Shown: positions 1-7,572, numbered from the stretch's first letter. The stretch is 13,072 nucleotides of DNA from Cellvibrionaceae bacterium (GCA_025800435.1 JAOXRV010000375.1:1-13072), one strand, 5' to 3'. A program made the numbers and translations. The notes: a model not told the origin generated them from the sequence alone.

Positions 1-141
1 CCCATCAAACTCAGCCGCACCCCGGTAACAACACCCAGCGCGCCGCCGCTGCTGGGCGCCGATACCGAGCAGGTACTGACAGAAAAACTGGGGCTTAGCC
101 AAGAGCAGCTAAGCCAATTAAAAGCCAAGGGGACTATTTGA
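1..141 (+). CDS. CaiB/BaiF-family CoA-transferase, C-terminal end only
   Basis: Frame 1 is open from the window edge to TGA at 139-141 and encodes the last 46 residues of a protein whose start lies outside. The tail reads PIKLSRTP, then a Pro-rich turn, PPLLGADTEQVL, and ends with LGLSQEQLSQLKAKGTI. This pattern (substrate-strand SRTP, PPxLGxxTxxVL, then a final helix ending in LKAKGxI) is the usual C-terminus of class III (CaiB/BaiF) CoA-transferases, cytosolic enzymes that move CoA between acyl groups. The catalytic Asp and the N-terminal Rossmann part are not in the window, so the substrate cannot be judged. Family assignment rests on the tail only. Confidence 0.8.
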   Translation, partial: PIKLSRTPVTTPSAPPLLGADTEQVLTEKLGLSQEQLSQLKAKGTI

Positions 142-203
142 AATACCGTATCAGGGCACACCATACGGTTATCCGAGAAAGCTTGAATTTGGCAGTTGCC
201 CAT

Positions 204-560
204 CTACGCCATCCCCGTGAAAATGCACTACTGTCCGGGGAAAATTATGACCAGGCCTCCAGGGATAAAACCCAGCTTGAGGGGTAGGGGGCACTATCTC
301 CGTTCCGAAAGCGCGCCATCCAGGCGCTGGCCCCCGTTTCATCCAGAAGCCTAGTCACTGCGAAAGCACCCCCTACCCCTCAAGCTTACATCTCGCAGAA
401 CCTCTAGCTGCTGAGCACTAACAATAGCTCTTTCTGCTTGTACAGTCTTAGGGCTCATCTAGTTGTAGAGTCTTGTGGTGGGTAAGGGGTTTTGGGGGCT
501 TGGGAGCCAGGATCAATTCGCTCCTGGCGAATTAGTCCCGTTTTCACGGGGATGACGTAG
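204..560. repeat. MITE/REP-like element bounded by 20-bp inverted repeats
   Basis: The left arm at 204-223 reads CTACGCCATCCCCGTGAAAA. The right arm at 541-560 is its reverse complement with one mismatch (19 of 20). The core CATCCCCGTGAAAACGGG resembles the widely scattered proteobacterial REP-like palindrome family (ATCCCCGTGAAAACGGGGAT and relatives). At the right arm that core forms its own small hairpin: CCCGT at 537-541 pairs with ACGGG at 546-550. The whole is 357 bp, has no coding capacity, and shows no clear target-site duplication next to the arms. It could be a non-autonomous mobile element or two REP units facing each other. Confidence 0.55.
274..386. repeat. Inner 18-bp perfect inverted repeat with structured loop
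   Basis: The arm at 274-291 (AGCTTGAGGGGTAGGGGG) is exactly complementary to 369-386. The 77-nt loop contains a 5-bp hairpin: GCGCC at 313-317 pairs with GGCGC at 323-327. The arms are very purine/pyrimidine skewed. The repeat lies inside the outer repeat, so the region could fold into a long stem as RNA or a cruciform as DNA. The AAGCTTGA word at the arm end also occurs at 179-186. Function unknown. Confidence 0.7.
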
Positions 561-577
561 CCAGGGTAGTGCAGTAT

Positions 578-606
578 TTGCCGGTTTTTCCTATCCTGTG
601 TATTCT
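578..606 (+). promoter_or_regulatory. Possible sigma-70 promoter of the hydrolase-ABC operon
   Basis: TTGCCG at 578-583 (4 of 6 to TTGACA) is followed after 17 nt by TATTCT at 601-606 (4 of 6 to TATAAT). Transcription would begin near 613 and give a leader of about 46 nt before the ATG at 659. It sits just right of the repeat element. The match is only moderate. Confidence 0.35.
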
Positions 607-658
607 TAACTGAGGGCTTAACAATGTGTTGCCCGCAGTCTAAAGGGTACACAAGACT

Positions 659-2104
659 ATGAAAATAAAGCGCAGCCTTCTATTGTGTTTGCTCGGCCTA
701 TTGTGGCTGCCCCAGGCCAATGCTTCCCAGTTGGCGCTGTGTCATCTTAATAACCTTGTCGATCAGGTTTTTTGCGGCCAGTTAGCTCGCCCCGAAAACC
801 CGGCGGCCCCAGCTGGGCCCAGTATCCCCATACACTATGCGGTGTTGCCCGCAGTGCGCGATAAGCACCCGGACGAGGCGGTGTTGGTTATTGTCGGTGG
901 CCCGGGACAGGCTGCTTTGGATTACGCCGGCCACTTTAATCGTATCTTGCGCAAGTTGCGGGCCGAGCGCGATATTCTGCTTATCGATCAACGCGGCACT
1001 GGCCGCTCAAACCCCTTGCGCTGCGAAACCATGGAGAATATGGATCAGCTCGGTTTTGACGCGGACAATGTCAATATCAAAGCCGAGACCAAGGCCTGTA
1101 AAAAACAACTGGATACAGACTTAAGCTTTTATTCCTCGGCCTATGCACTGGAAGATTTTGAGGCCATCCGCAAGCAGCTGGGCTATCAACGTCTGCATTT
1201 ATTTGGCACCTCCTACGGCACCCGTATGGTACAGCTGTATATGCAAAAATATCCCGAGGCCGTGGCCTCGGGCATTATGGATGGGGTAGTACCCCTGAGC
1301 CAGAATGTACTGGCGGTGGGTGAGTCGGTAGATGAAGCGCTAGAGCTTTTGTTTTTACAATGCGAATCTCAGCCGGCCTGCGAACAGCACTTTCCCAATT
1401 TGCGTCAACAATTTCACCAGTTGGTGCAGAACCTGGGGGGGCAAAGTTATTTGCAAGCGGTTAAGCACCCGGTCAGTGGCGAGGGCCAGGCCATGCGCTT
1501 GGGTAAAAGCAAGCTGGCCGGTATTTTACGCCTGGCCCTATACAGTGCCCAGGCGCGCACCCTGCTGCCCTATACGATTGACCGCATCAAGCTCGATGAC
1601 TTTTCGCCCCTGCTGGGTTTGTGGGGCTTAACCATCGACGGCCTGAACCTGGCCATGGGCATGCATGGGGCTATTATCTGTGCCGAGGACTGGCCGCGTC
1701 TGAGCGAAGCAGATAGGGCAGCGATGAATAAAAGCCTAATTGGCGGCGATATGCTGGCCGGCTTAGATGCCGCCTGCCCCATTTGGAATGTGCAGCCCCA
1801 GTTGCAGGGCTTTGCCCAACCTTTTAGCACCCAGTTGCCGGTGTTGATGTTGTCGGGCCGCTTTGACCCAGCCACACCGCCAGCTTGGGCTAAAAAAATA
1901 GAGCCCCGCCTGACAAAAGGGCAGCACGTTATTTTCCCCTATGCCACCCACGGCGTGGCCGGTCATACTTGTGCGCCGGATTTAATGGCTCAGTTTGTCA
2001 GCGAGCCCGGGGCCAAGCTCGATACTAGCTGTGTCGAAAAAGACGGTGAGCGCGGTTTCTTTATTAACAGCAACGCCAGTGCGGTTGAGGAAATAGTAAA
2101 ATGA
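659..2104 (+). CDS. Exported alpha/beta hydrolase, S33 family with TAP-like C-terminus
   Basis: The 481-residue product starts with a typical Sec signal peptide (basic MKIKR, hydrophobic core, ANA/SQ cleavage near residue 22), so it should act in the periplasm or outside the cell. The alpha/beta-hydrolase marks are in order: oxyanion-hole GGPGQ (80-84), DQRGTGRS (110-117), nucleophile elbow GTSYG with Ser185, CAED (341-344), acid RFDPATPP with Asp403, and His431 in THGVAG. A cap region fills about 210-330. This is the pattern of S33 prolyl/tripeptidyl aminopeptidase-like enzymes, which release N-terminal residues from short peptides; the substrate here is not shown. The ATG is preceded by only a weak AAGG (643-646) but gives an intact signal peptide. 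The TGA overlaps the next ATG as ATGA, which implies translational coupling to the ABC transporter. An esterase activity is an alternative. Confidence 0.85.
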   Translation: MKIKRSLLLCLLGLLWLPQANASQLALCHLNNLVDQVFCGQLARPENPAAPAGPSIPIHYAVLPAVRDKHPDEAVLVIVGGPGQAALDYAGHFNRILRKLRAERDILLIDQRGTGRSNPLRCETMENMDQLGFDADNVNIKAETKACKKQLDTDLSFYSSAYALEDFEAIRKQLGYQRLHLFGTSYGTRMVQLYMQKYPEAVASGIMDGVVPLSQNVLAVGESVDEALELLFLQCESQPACEQHFPNLRQQFHQLVQNLGGQSYLQAVKHPVSGEGQAMRLGKSKLAGILRLALYSAQARTLLPYTIDRIKLDDFSPLLGLWGLTIDGLNLAMGMHGAIICAEDWPRLSEADRAAMNKSLIGGDMLAGLDAACPIWNVQPQLQGFAQPFSTQLPVLMLSGRFDPATPPAWAKKIEPRLTKGQHVIFPYATHGVAGHTCAPDLMAQFVSEPGAKLDTSCVEKDGERGFFINSNASAVEEIVK

Positions 2105-2832
2105 TTGTGGTCGAAAATCTAAGTAAACGCATTGGCCGGGTGCAGGCATTAGACGGCCTGAACTTTAGTGCCGAAGACGGTGCCATTACCGGTCTGCTTG
2201 GCCCCAATGGTGCCGGTAAGACTACCTGTCTGCGCACCCTATTTAATTTATTGGCACCGGATCAAGGCCGGGCGCTGGTGGATGATATTGTGGTGGCCGA
2301 GCAACCGCTGGCGGCCAAGGGCCACCTGGGGCTGTTTCCCGATCCGTTCGGTCTATACGAGCGCCTCACACCCAGAGAATATATTCATTATATGGCCGAG
2401 CTGAACGGCGTAAACGAAGCAATTGATAAAGCCGTGCAGGAAACCCTGGCACTGCTCAATATGGAAGATATTGCCGATCGCCCCTGCAAGGGCTTCTCCC
2501 AGGGCCAGCGCATGAAAACCGCACTGGCCCAAGCCATTGTGCACCGCCCCAAAAATATTGTACTGGATGAGCCCACCCGTGGCCTCGACGTGATGAGCAC
2601 CCGCAAATTGCGCAGTTTATTGTTAGAGCTTAAAGCCCAGGGCCACTGCATCTTGTTTTCCTCCCATGTTATGCAAGAGGTTTCTGCACTGTGCGATCGA
2701 GTGGTGGTAATGGCCAAGGGCAAGGCCGTGGCTCAGGGCAGCCCCGGGCAGCTGTGTGAGCAGACTGGGCAGAGCAGCCTGGAGGAGGCATTTATACAGT
2801 TAATTGGCAGCGACGAGGGTATCGCCGCGTGA
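2101..2832 (+). CDS. ABC transporter ATP-binding protein, NatA-like
   Basis: The 243-residue cytosolic ATPase carries a full nucleotide-binding set: Walker A GPNGAGKTT (34-42, Lys40), an ABC signature in the variant form FSQGQ (122-126), Walker B IVLDEP (143-148, catalytic Glu147), D-loop GLD (151-153) and H-loop His179 in SSHVM. The Q-loop region reads LFPDPFGLYERLT, typical of the ABC-2/NatA/CcmA-like exporter ATPases, which often lack the classical Gln. It should power the permease encoded directly downstream. The start ATG lies in the ATGA overlap with the hydrolase stop, and the stop overlaps the GTG of the permease (GTGA, 2829-2832), so three proteins appear to be made in fixed proportion. 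NatA itself exports sodium in Bacillus, but that substrate cannot be carried over by homology alone. Confidence 0.93.
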   Translation: MIVVENLSKRIGRVQALDGLNFSAEDGAITGLLGPNGAGKTTCLRTLFNLLAPDQGRALVDDIVVAEQPLAAKGHLGLFPDPFGLYERLTPREYIHYMAELNGVNEAIDKAVQETLALLNMEDIADRPCKGFSQGQRMKTALAQAIVHRPKNIVLDEPTRGLDVMSTRKLRSLLLELKAQGHCILFSSHVMQEVSALCDRVVVMAKGKAVAQGSPGQLCEQTGQSSLEEAFIQLIGSDEGIAA

Positions 2833-3968
2833 ATCGAAAAGTTTGGATTATCTATCAAAAAGAAATGCTCGATGCCATCCGCGATCGCCGTTCTGTGATT
2901 GCGGCACTGTCATACGCTATTGGCACCCCCCTATTAATGTGTCTGGTCTTCGTTGTACTTATCGAAAAATTCGCCAGCCCCGATGCGCTCTATATTAATA
3001 TTAGCAATGCCGAGCTTGCCCCGGGTTTAATTCGTCAGCTCGCCAGCCAAGATATCCACCCGGCAGGGGCTGAGCACAAGGCTAAGGCAATCAGTTTAAT
3101 TATCGATACAGATTACCCAAAACAAATGCACAGCGGCCGTTTGGCCCTGGTGCAGCTACAAGGAGATTTTTCCAATACTCAACTGGCGAGCGATATCCGC
3201 CGGGTAGAGCGCGCGGTAGAGTCCTACGCACGCGAGGTGGCGGTAATGCGCATGATCGCCCGCGGTGTTGCGCCGCAAGTATTAAAGGTGTTGGATGTAC
3301 AAGTACAAGACCAGGCCAAACCCGAAGCCAAGGGCGGCTTTTTTGTAGGCATTGCCATATTTACCATGATTTACGCGGTATTTATCAGCGGCATGAACCT
3401 GGCCATTGATACCAGCGCTGGCGAACGTGAACGCAATTCTTTGGCGTTAATGTTAAGTTTGCCGATTCGAGTGCGAGATTTACTCTTGGGTAAGTTATTG
3501 GCGGTGACCAGCTTTGCTTTCCTCGGCTTGTTTATGATCGTCATAATCTCAAAAATAGCCTACGGCTTTGTGCCCTGGCAAGAGCTGGGCTTTAACGTCA
3601 ATATCGATGGGCGTTTTATTGCTTATATTCTCGCCTTTAGCTTGCCGGTGGCGCTAATGGCCGCGCTGATGCAGCTGTTTGTTTCGTTTATGGCCAAAAC
3701 CTTTAAAGAGGCCCAGTCCTACTTAACCCTGGTACTGATCGTGCCGATGGCCCTGGCCATGATCACCGGCTACGATCTGGGCCCAGAGCTGCTGTCTTGG
3801 TTACCTATCTCGGGTCAGCAAAAGGCCCTGATGGAGGTGGTTAAGGGCAATGATCTGCCGCTTGAGCCGCTACTGATCGCCACCGCCATTACCCTCAGCC
3901 TGTGTGCCTTATTGTTCTGGGCGCTGGCAAGATCTTTAAAGTCAGAAAAAACTATTTTTTCGCTGTAG
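2829..3968 (+). CDS. ABC-2 type transporter permease, NatB-like
   Basis: The 379-residue inner-membrane protein has the ABC-2 exporter layout: a cytosolic start (KEMLDAIRDRR), TM1 at about 22-46, a large extracytoplasmic domain (about 48-168), then five more hydrophobic segments near 170-193, 222-246, 262-285, 297-320 and 347-367. The conserved stretch GERERNSLALMLSLPI (198-213), ahead of LLLGKLLAV, is the coupling-loop motif of NatB/YhaP-type permeases. It starts at GTG (2829) within the stop of the ATPase gene. The ATG codons further in would remove the cytosolic KEMLDAIRDRR stretch, so GTG is favoured. The last 17 nt overlap the end of the convergent YceI gene. The cargo is unknown; the coupled exported peptidase hints at a peptide, a lipid or a toxic compound, but that is inference. 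Confidence 0.9.
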   Translation: MNRKVWIIYQKEMLDAIRDRRSVIAALSYAIGTPLLMCLVFVVLIEKFASPDALYINISNAELAPGLIRQLASQDIHPAGAEHKAKAISLIIDTDYPKQMHSGRLALVQLQGDFSNTQLASDIRRVERAVESYAREVAVMRMIARGVAPQVLKVLDVQVQDQAKPEAKGGFFVGIAIFTMIYAVFISGMNLAIDTSAGERERNSLALMLSLPIRVRDLLLGKLLAVTSFAFLGLFMIVIISKIAYGFVPWQELGFNVNIDGRFIAYILAFSLPVALMAALMQLFVSFMAKTFKEAQSYLTLVLIVPMALAMITGYDLGPELLSWLPISGQQKALMEVVKGNDLPLEPLLIATAITLSLCALLFWALARSLKSEKTIFSL

Positions 3969-4560
3969 CTGGGGCGGCTCTGCTTAACACCAGATTAAAG
4001 TTTATCGGCGCCTGAGGGGCCAGTGGAATATTGTTAACGGTAGCGGCCAGGCGGGTCAGATTATCCGCCGGTATGCCGTAGTCGGCGGCCTTGACAATCA
4101 CCGGCCGGCGGCTGCTGACCAATAGCTTCTCGCCGGTATTGGCGACTAATACTTCAAACGTTAAGGTCTTTGCGCTGTTCCACAGGCTCAACTCGGCGTT
4201 TAGGGTCAGGGCTTTTAGCTCGCCTGCAGCGGGCAGTTGGCCGGGGTCGAGCTGGCCTTTAACGCTGAGCGTGGGGTAATTGGCCGCTTCAAAAAATATG
4301 GTGCGCAAACTATTGTCGCGGGTGGGGTTGGCGGTGTCTAGATTCGCCAAGTCGATTTGGATAGCAAAATGGCCGGCCTTATCCAGGCTGCCACTCAGCT
4401 GATCAATGGTGGCGGGTTCAATAATATATTGCTTTTTAGTGGTCGCAAAGCTCACTGACGACAGTGCGCTGTCGATTTGGTAGTTTTGCTGGGCCAGGCT
4501 AATGCTGGCCAGGCTAAAGGCAGCCAGGCCGAGCAGGCTAGAGATCAGTTTGGTTTTCAT
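3952..4560 (-). CDS. YceI-family periplasmic protein
   Basis: With the start at 4560 the product has 202 residues: signal peptide to about Ala23 (SISLA/QQ), then a YceI/lipocalin-like beta-barrel. Family marks are YQIDSALSSVSF near the mature start and RDNSLRTIFFEAANYPTLSVKG (81-102), the usual 'rd..L...fF....yP' block. YceI proteins bind polyisoprenoid or other amphipathic molecules in the periplasm and are often tied to respiratory quinones or stress; the ligand here is unknown. An upstream ATG at 4576-4578 would add six residues, but the AGGA at 4567-4570 fits the ATG at 4558-4560 and the inner start gives a cleaner signal peptide. The gene lies 85 nt downstream of the cytochrome gene on the same strand and may share its transcript. 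Its 3' end overlaps the permease gene by 17 nt, tail to tail. Confidence 0.88.
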   Translation of the reverse strand: MKTKLISSLLGLAAFSLASISLAQQNYQIDSALSSVSFATTKKQYIIEPATIDQLSGSLDKAGHFAIQIDLANLDTANPTRDNSLRTIFFEAANYPTLSVKGQLDPGQLPAAGELKALTLNAELSLWNSAKTLTFEVLVANTGEKLLVSSRRPVIVKAADYGIPADNLTRLAATVNNIPLAPQAPINFNLVLSRAAPATAKK

Positions 4561-4645
4561 GGGTTTTCCTATAGTCATTTGTTGGGTTGTTGCCAGGCCA
4601 TTTAGCCTACTTAGTTTTAAAGCCGATGAAAACCACTAATAGCGC

Positions 4646-5107
4646 TTACTCGGTTTCGATGCGAAAAGAGGCGTGGCAAGCGACGCATTTGTTCAAGCTG
4701 TCGCTAACTTCCTTTTGAATGGTCACCATCTCAGCGTGGGGCGCCATTTTGGCAATTCGATCAAAGTCTTCGTGTAGCGCAAAGCCCAGACGCTTAAAAC
4801 CCAGCGGCAGCTTTCCCATTAAGCCGGCTGGGGCATGGGCGGCTACTTCACGCCCCAGTGGCGCGGCTGCCTCGGCAATGGCATTGCGATCTTGCCTTAG
4901 GGTGGCGCTGTAAATAGTTTGCACCCCGGCTAAAAAGTCACGCATTTCTGCCAGCACAAAGCGGGTCTCTGACTTGCTCATGCGTACCCCTTGGCGCCCG
5001 TCCTCATCAGCCGGGGCAGTATCGCCCAGTACCACAAAGCGTAACACTACCCCAATGGTAATGGCCGCCATAAGCACAATGGCCGATCCGCAAAACCACT
5101 TTGACAT
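4646..5107 (-). CDS. Membrane-anchored cytochrome c'-like protein
   Basis: This 153-residue protein has one N-terminal hydrophobic segment (about 8-28), probably an uncleaved anchor, followed by an alpha-helical domain that ends in KCVACHASFR. The CVACH heme-attachment site (141-145, His145 as axial ligand) so close to the C-terminus is the hallmark of cytochrome c' and related four-helix-bundle monoheme cytochromes, which bind NO or CO or take part in electron transfer and face the periplasm. Most cytochromes c' have a cleaved signal peptide, so the anchor is a mild oddity; cleavage cannot be excluded. The ATG follows the TonB-receptor stop after a single base, and its GGAG ribosome-binding site lies inside the last receptor codons. 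Translation is therefore probably coupled. Confidence 0.78.
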   Translation of the reverse strand: MSKWFCGSAIVLMAAITIGVVLRFVVLGDTAPADEDGRQGVRMSKSETRFVLAEMRDFLAGVQTIYSATLRQDRNAIAEAAAPLGREVAAHAPAGLMGKLPLGFKRLGFALHEDFDRIAKMAPHAEMVTIQKEVSDSLNKCVACHASFRIETE

Positions 5108-5108
5108 T

Positions 5109-7514
5109 TTACATCTCCACTCTTAAGCCCAGGTAAAAGGTGGTGCCTGGATTGGAGCCTAGGCGTTTCTCCACTTCTTCATCAAAAATATTATCAACCC
5201 CGCCAAATAGTTCCATGGACTGGCTCAACTGATAGGCAAAGTTGGCATTGACCAGGGTGTAGGCATCGCTGCTGCGAGGCTGTTTGTTAAGGCTATATTG
5301 CTGCTCGCCAATATGATTGATGCGTGTATTTATGCTTAGCTCTTGGCTGGCCTGCCACTGCGCGGCCAGGCTCAGCTGGCGCTCGGGGGTGTAGTCCAAA
5401 TCGCGGCCGTTGGCTTTGTTTTCGGTGCTGATTTCGGTCCAGAAAAAATCTACTTGTACGCTGTCAGTTGCCTGCCAGCCCAAATTTAGCTCCAGCCCTG
5501 AGGTTTTGGCATCGGCAATATTATAAAAACTAAAATAGTCATCACTGCCATCGTTATTGGCATCCACCGCCAGCTGCTCAATACGGTCTTCGATGTCATT
5601 GTAAAAAGCGGTGAGCTCATAGCGCACACTGTCAAGCTGGCCAAAGACGCTCAGCTCATAGGCGTCGACACTTTCAGGGCCGAGCTCATGGGCGCCTTTG
5701 CCAATGGTGGGCTCGATCGCCTGGGCCCCCAATTGGAAGCCTGCAGGGGTGCGCTTTTGAATAAACAGCTCGCGAATATCCGGCACCCGAAAGCCCTGAG
5801 CGTAGACCGCGCGCAAATTAAACTGCTCGTTAAAGTTTTGCACTGCCCCCAGGCGTAAGGTTACCTCCGATTCCTTTTGCTCCGGGCGGTTTTGACCCAG
5901 GGCGTCGGTATAGGATTCCTGGCGGTATTCGTCCCAGCGGGCACCGGCGGTGATATTCAGTTGGTCGTTAACTTCCCACTCATCTTGAATATAGGCAACA
6001 CGATAGCTGACCGAGCGCGTATCAAATGGATCTTCACCGGGCTTGGCATTTTTAAATACCGTGGCCTCGCGCTCTTCATCGCGGTATTCAATACCCGCGG
6101 TCAATAGGTGGGCCGGGTGCAGGGCCCAGCTGGCCCAGCTTTCAAAACCCTGGATTTCCACATTGGCGTTCATACCGCTGGCGCTGGAGGCCGCTTCGCT
6201 GGCGTAGCCAAAATCGGCATACTCGGTAATAGTGGTGGTGTTTTGTTTTTCGTAATCAGAGAGATAGGCGCGACCATTTACGGTGAGGGTGTCAGCGGCC
6301 TGCCACAGCAGGTCTACGGCCAGGTCTAAGCGCTCATTGTTATCGCGCGAACGCACGGGTACATCCCAAGCGGGGATGGCGCCCAGGGCAGTGCCTTTGG
6401 CATCGGCAAAAAATATTGGTTGGCCATTGGGTTTGTGGCCGACAATGGGGTTGGCCTTAAAGCCGCCCGGGGGCACAAAGCCGGTGGGGTGGAAGGCGCT
6501 GTGATAAACACCACTGCGCTCCTCGTCAAACCAGTTGGCATCCACGCCCAGGCGCAAGTTCTGGTTGAGATCCCACTCAAAGCGCCCGCCCAGGGTGCTT
6601 ACTTCTGCGGCCTCCCGGTAGCTAACGGGGACGGCGTAGCTGTCGGCTATGCCGCCGGCCTGCTGGCGAAAGTTATCAAAGCTCTGTTGGGCGGCCTGGC
6701 GATCACTGCCCAGCTTGCTCGGGTCTAAAGGTTGGGGGCGCACTTGGCCGGGGCCGTGGAAATAAAATGGTTTGCCGCCGCTTGGGCCATTGGGGTTAAG
6801 AAAACCGGGTACAGCGGGAATGCCCGATGGGCTGTGACGGCCGCCGCCAATGCGGGTGTCGGTGTGTTCCAGCTCGGTATAGGGGGTGTTGTGTTGGTAG
6901 CTGCCGTACAGGGAAAAACGTGCACTTTCGCCCAGGCTGCCGCGCACATGGGCATCGGCCTGGCTCTGCTCCGCATCGCCATCGCTGTTGGCGCCGTGGC
7001 GAATGCTAACGCCGCCGCGCAGCTCATCGTCGGGACGCTTGGTGATAATATTAATGACCCCGCCCAGGGCATCGGCACCATAGAGGGCCGACATGGGGCC
7101 TTTGACAATCTCAATCCGCTCGACAATGGCGGCGGGTATCCGATCCATATCGTAGGGGTTTTTCACCTCGCCGGCCAAGCGTCGGCCGTCCAGCAGCCAA
7201 AGGGTGCCGGTGGCGCCCAGGCCGCGCAGGGAAACCGAAGCCTTAGAGGCCGAGCTGGCCGCCGGGAAGGTACCGTACTGCACAATCAGGCCAGGTGTGT
7301 TGTTGAACACATCCTTGAGAGTCTGGGCACCCATGGCTTCAATCTCGGCCGCGGTTAAAACCTCGACACTGGCGGTTACCCCATCCACCGCGCGCTCGGT
7401 GCGGGTGGCGGTGACAATTATGTTTTCTTCGATAATTTGGGCTTGGCTACTGGCGGCTATAATACTGGCCAGGGCGAGTGGCAGAAGGCGGGGGGAAAAA
7501 CTGGGCAAGGACAC
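5109..7514 (-). CDS. TonB-dependent outer-membrane receptor
   Basis: This 801-residue receptor has a signal peptide (cleavage near SSQA25/Q), a TonB box ENIIVTA (30-36), a plug domain (about 40-165) with LWLLDGRRL and GPMSALYGADALGGVINIITKRP, and a beta-barrel to the end. GFRVPDIRELF (574-584) matches the barrel motif around FRAP. The NPNL that marks heme receptors is replaced by LGPESVDAYE, so a CirA/FepA-like siderophore role fits better than heme uptake, though the ligand is not proven. The last strand ends YLGLRVEM: it fits the assembly signal, but Met replaces the usual terminal Phe. The start is GTG with GAGG 9 nt upstream; it gives a proper signal peptide. Fur-like sequence lies about 80 nt upstream. 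The cytochrome gene follows after 1 nt. Confidence 0.93.
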   Translation of the reverse strand: MSLPSFSPRLLPLALASIIAASSQAQIIEENIIVTATRTERAVDGVTASVEVLTAAEIEAMGAQTLKDVFNNTPGLIVQYGTFPAASSASKASVSLRGLGATGTLWLLDGRRLAGEVKNPYDMDRIPAAIVERIEIVKGPMSALYGADALGGVINIITKRPDDELRGGVSIRHGANSDGDAEQSQADAHVRGSLGESARFSLYGSYQHNTPYTELEHTDTRIGGGRHSPSGIPAVPGFLNPNGPSGGKPFYFHGPGQVRPQPLDPSKLGSDRQAAQQSFDNFRQQAGGIADSYAVPVSYREAAEVSTLGGRFEWDLNQNLRLGVDANWFDEERSGVYHSAFHPTGFVPPGGFKANPIVGHKPNGQPIFFADAKGTALGAIPAWDVPVRSRDNNERLDLAVDLLWQAADTLTVNGRAYLSDYEKQNTTTITEYADFGYASEAASSASGMNANVEIQGFESWASWALHPAHLLTAGIEYRDEEREATVFKNAKPGEDPFDTRSVSYRVAYIQDEWEVNDQLNITAGARWDEYRQESYTDALGQNRPEQKESEVTLRLGAVQNFNEQFNLRAVYAQGFRVPDIRELFIQKRTPAGFQLGAQAIEPTIGKGAHELGPESVDAYELSVFGQLDSVRYELTAFYNDIEDRIEQLAVDANNDGSDDYFSFYNIADAKTSGLELNLGWQATDSVQVDFFWTEISTENKANGRDLDYTPERQLSLAAQWQASQELSINTRINHIGEQQYSLNKQPRSSDAYTLVNANFAYQLSQSMELFGGVDNIFDEEVEKRLGSNPGTTFYLGLRVEM

Positions 7515-7572
7515 GCGGAAACACCTCGTTTGCGATCTAAATTTGTTTATTAGTTTACCCTTATATATTAAC

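Larger units (their letters stand above)
142..658. other. Gene-free repeat-rich intergenic region
   Basis: No reading frame here looks like a protein. The stretch holds a short hairpin just after the CoA-transferase stop (arms 145-151 and 163-169, 7 bp, no T-tract, so a poor terminator), two nested inverted repeats (outer 204-223/541-560, inner 274-291/369-386), two overlapping small hairpins near 505-533, and a possible promoter at 578-606 for the hydrolase operon. The 65-codon frame on the minus strand (455-652) reads YVIPVKTG through a repeat arm. That resembles the VIPAKAG-type peptides that are known artefacts of translating REP-like repeats. Confidence 0.7.

Noticed and set aside
145..169. 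Terminator of the CoA-transferase gene
   Set aside because: A 7-bp stem exists, but the loop is 11 nt and no T-tract follows, so I describe it only as a hairpin.
455..652. 65-codon minus-strand reading frame in the repeat region
   Set aside because: It reads through a REP-like repeat arm (YVIPVKTG), has no ribosome-binding site or domain, and such peptides are known artefacts.
142..658. Integron attC site or CRISPR array
   Set aside because: The repeats are inverted pairs, not regularly spaced direct repeats, and no GTTRRRY/RYYYAAC ends are present.
4561..4578. Longer YceI start at 4578
   Set aside because: No ribosome-binding site precedes it, while AGGA at 4567-4570 fits the ATG at 4560 and gives a better signal peptide.
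6732..7358. 208-codon plus-strand reading frame, Gly/Ala-rich
   Set aside because: It lies wholly opposite the TonB receptor plug region, whose motifs are unmistakable; its composition is that of a complement of a real gene.
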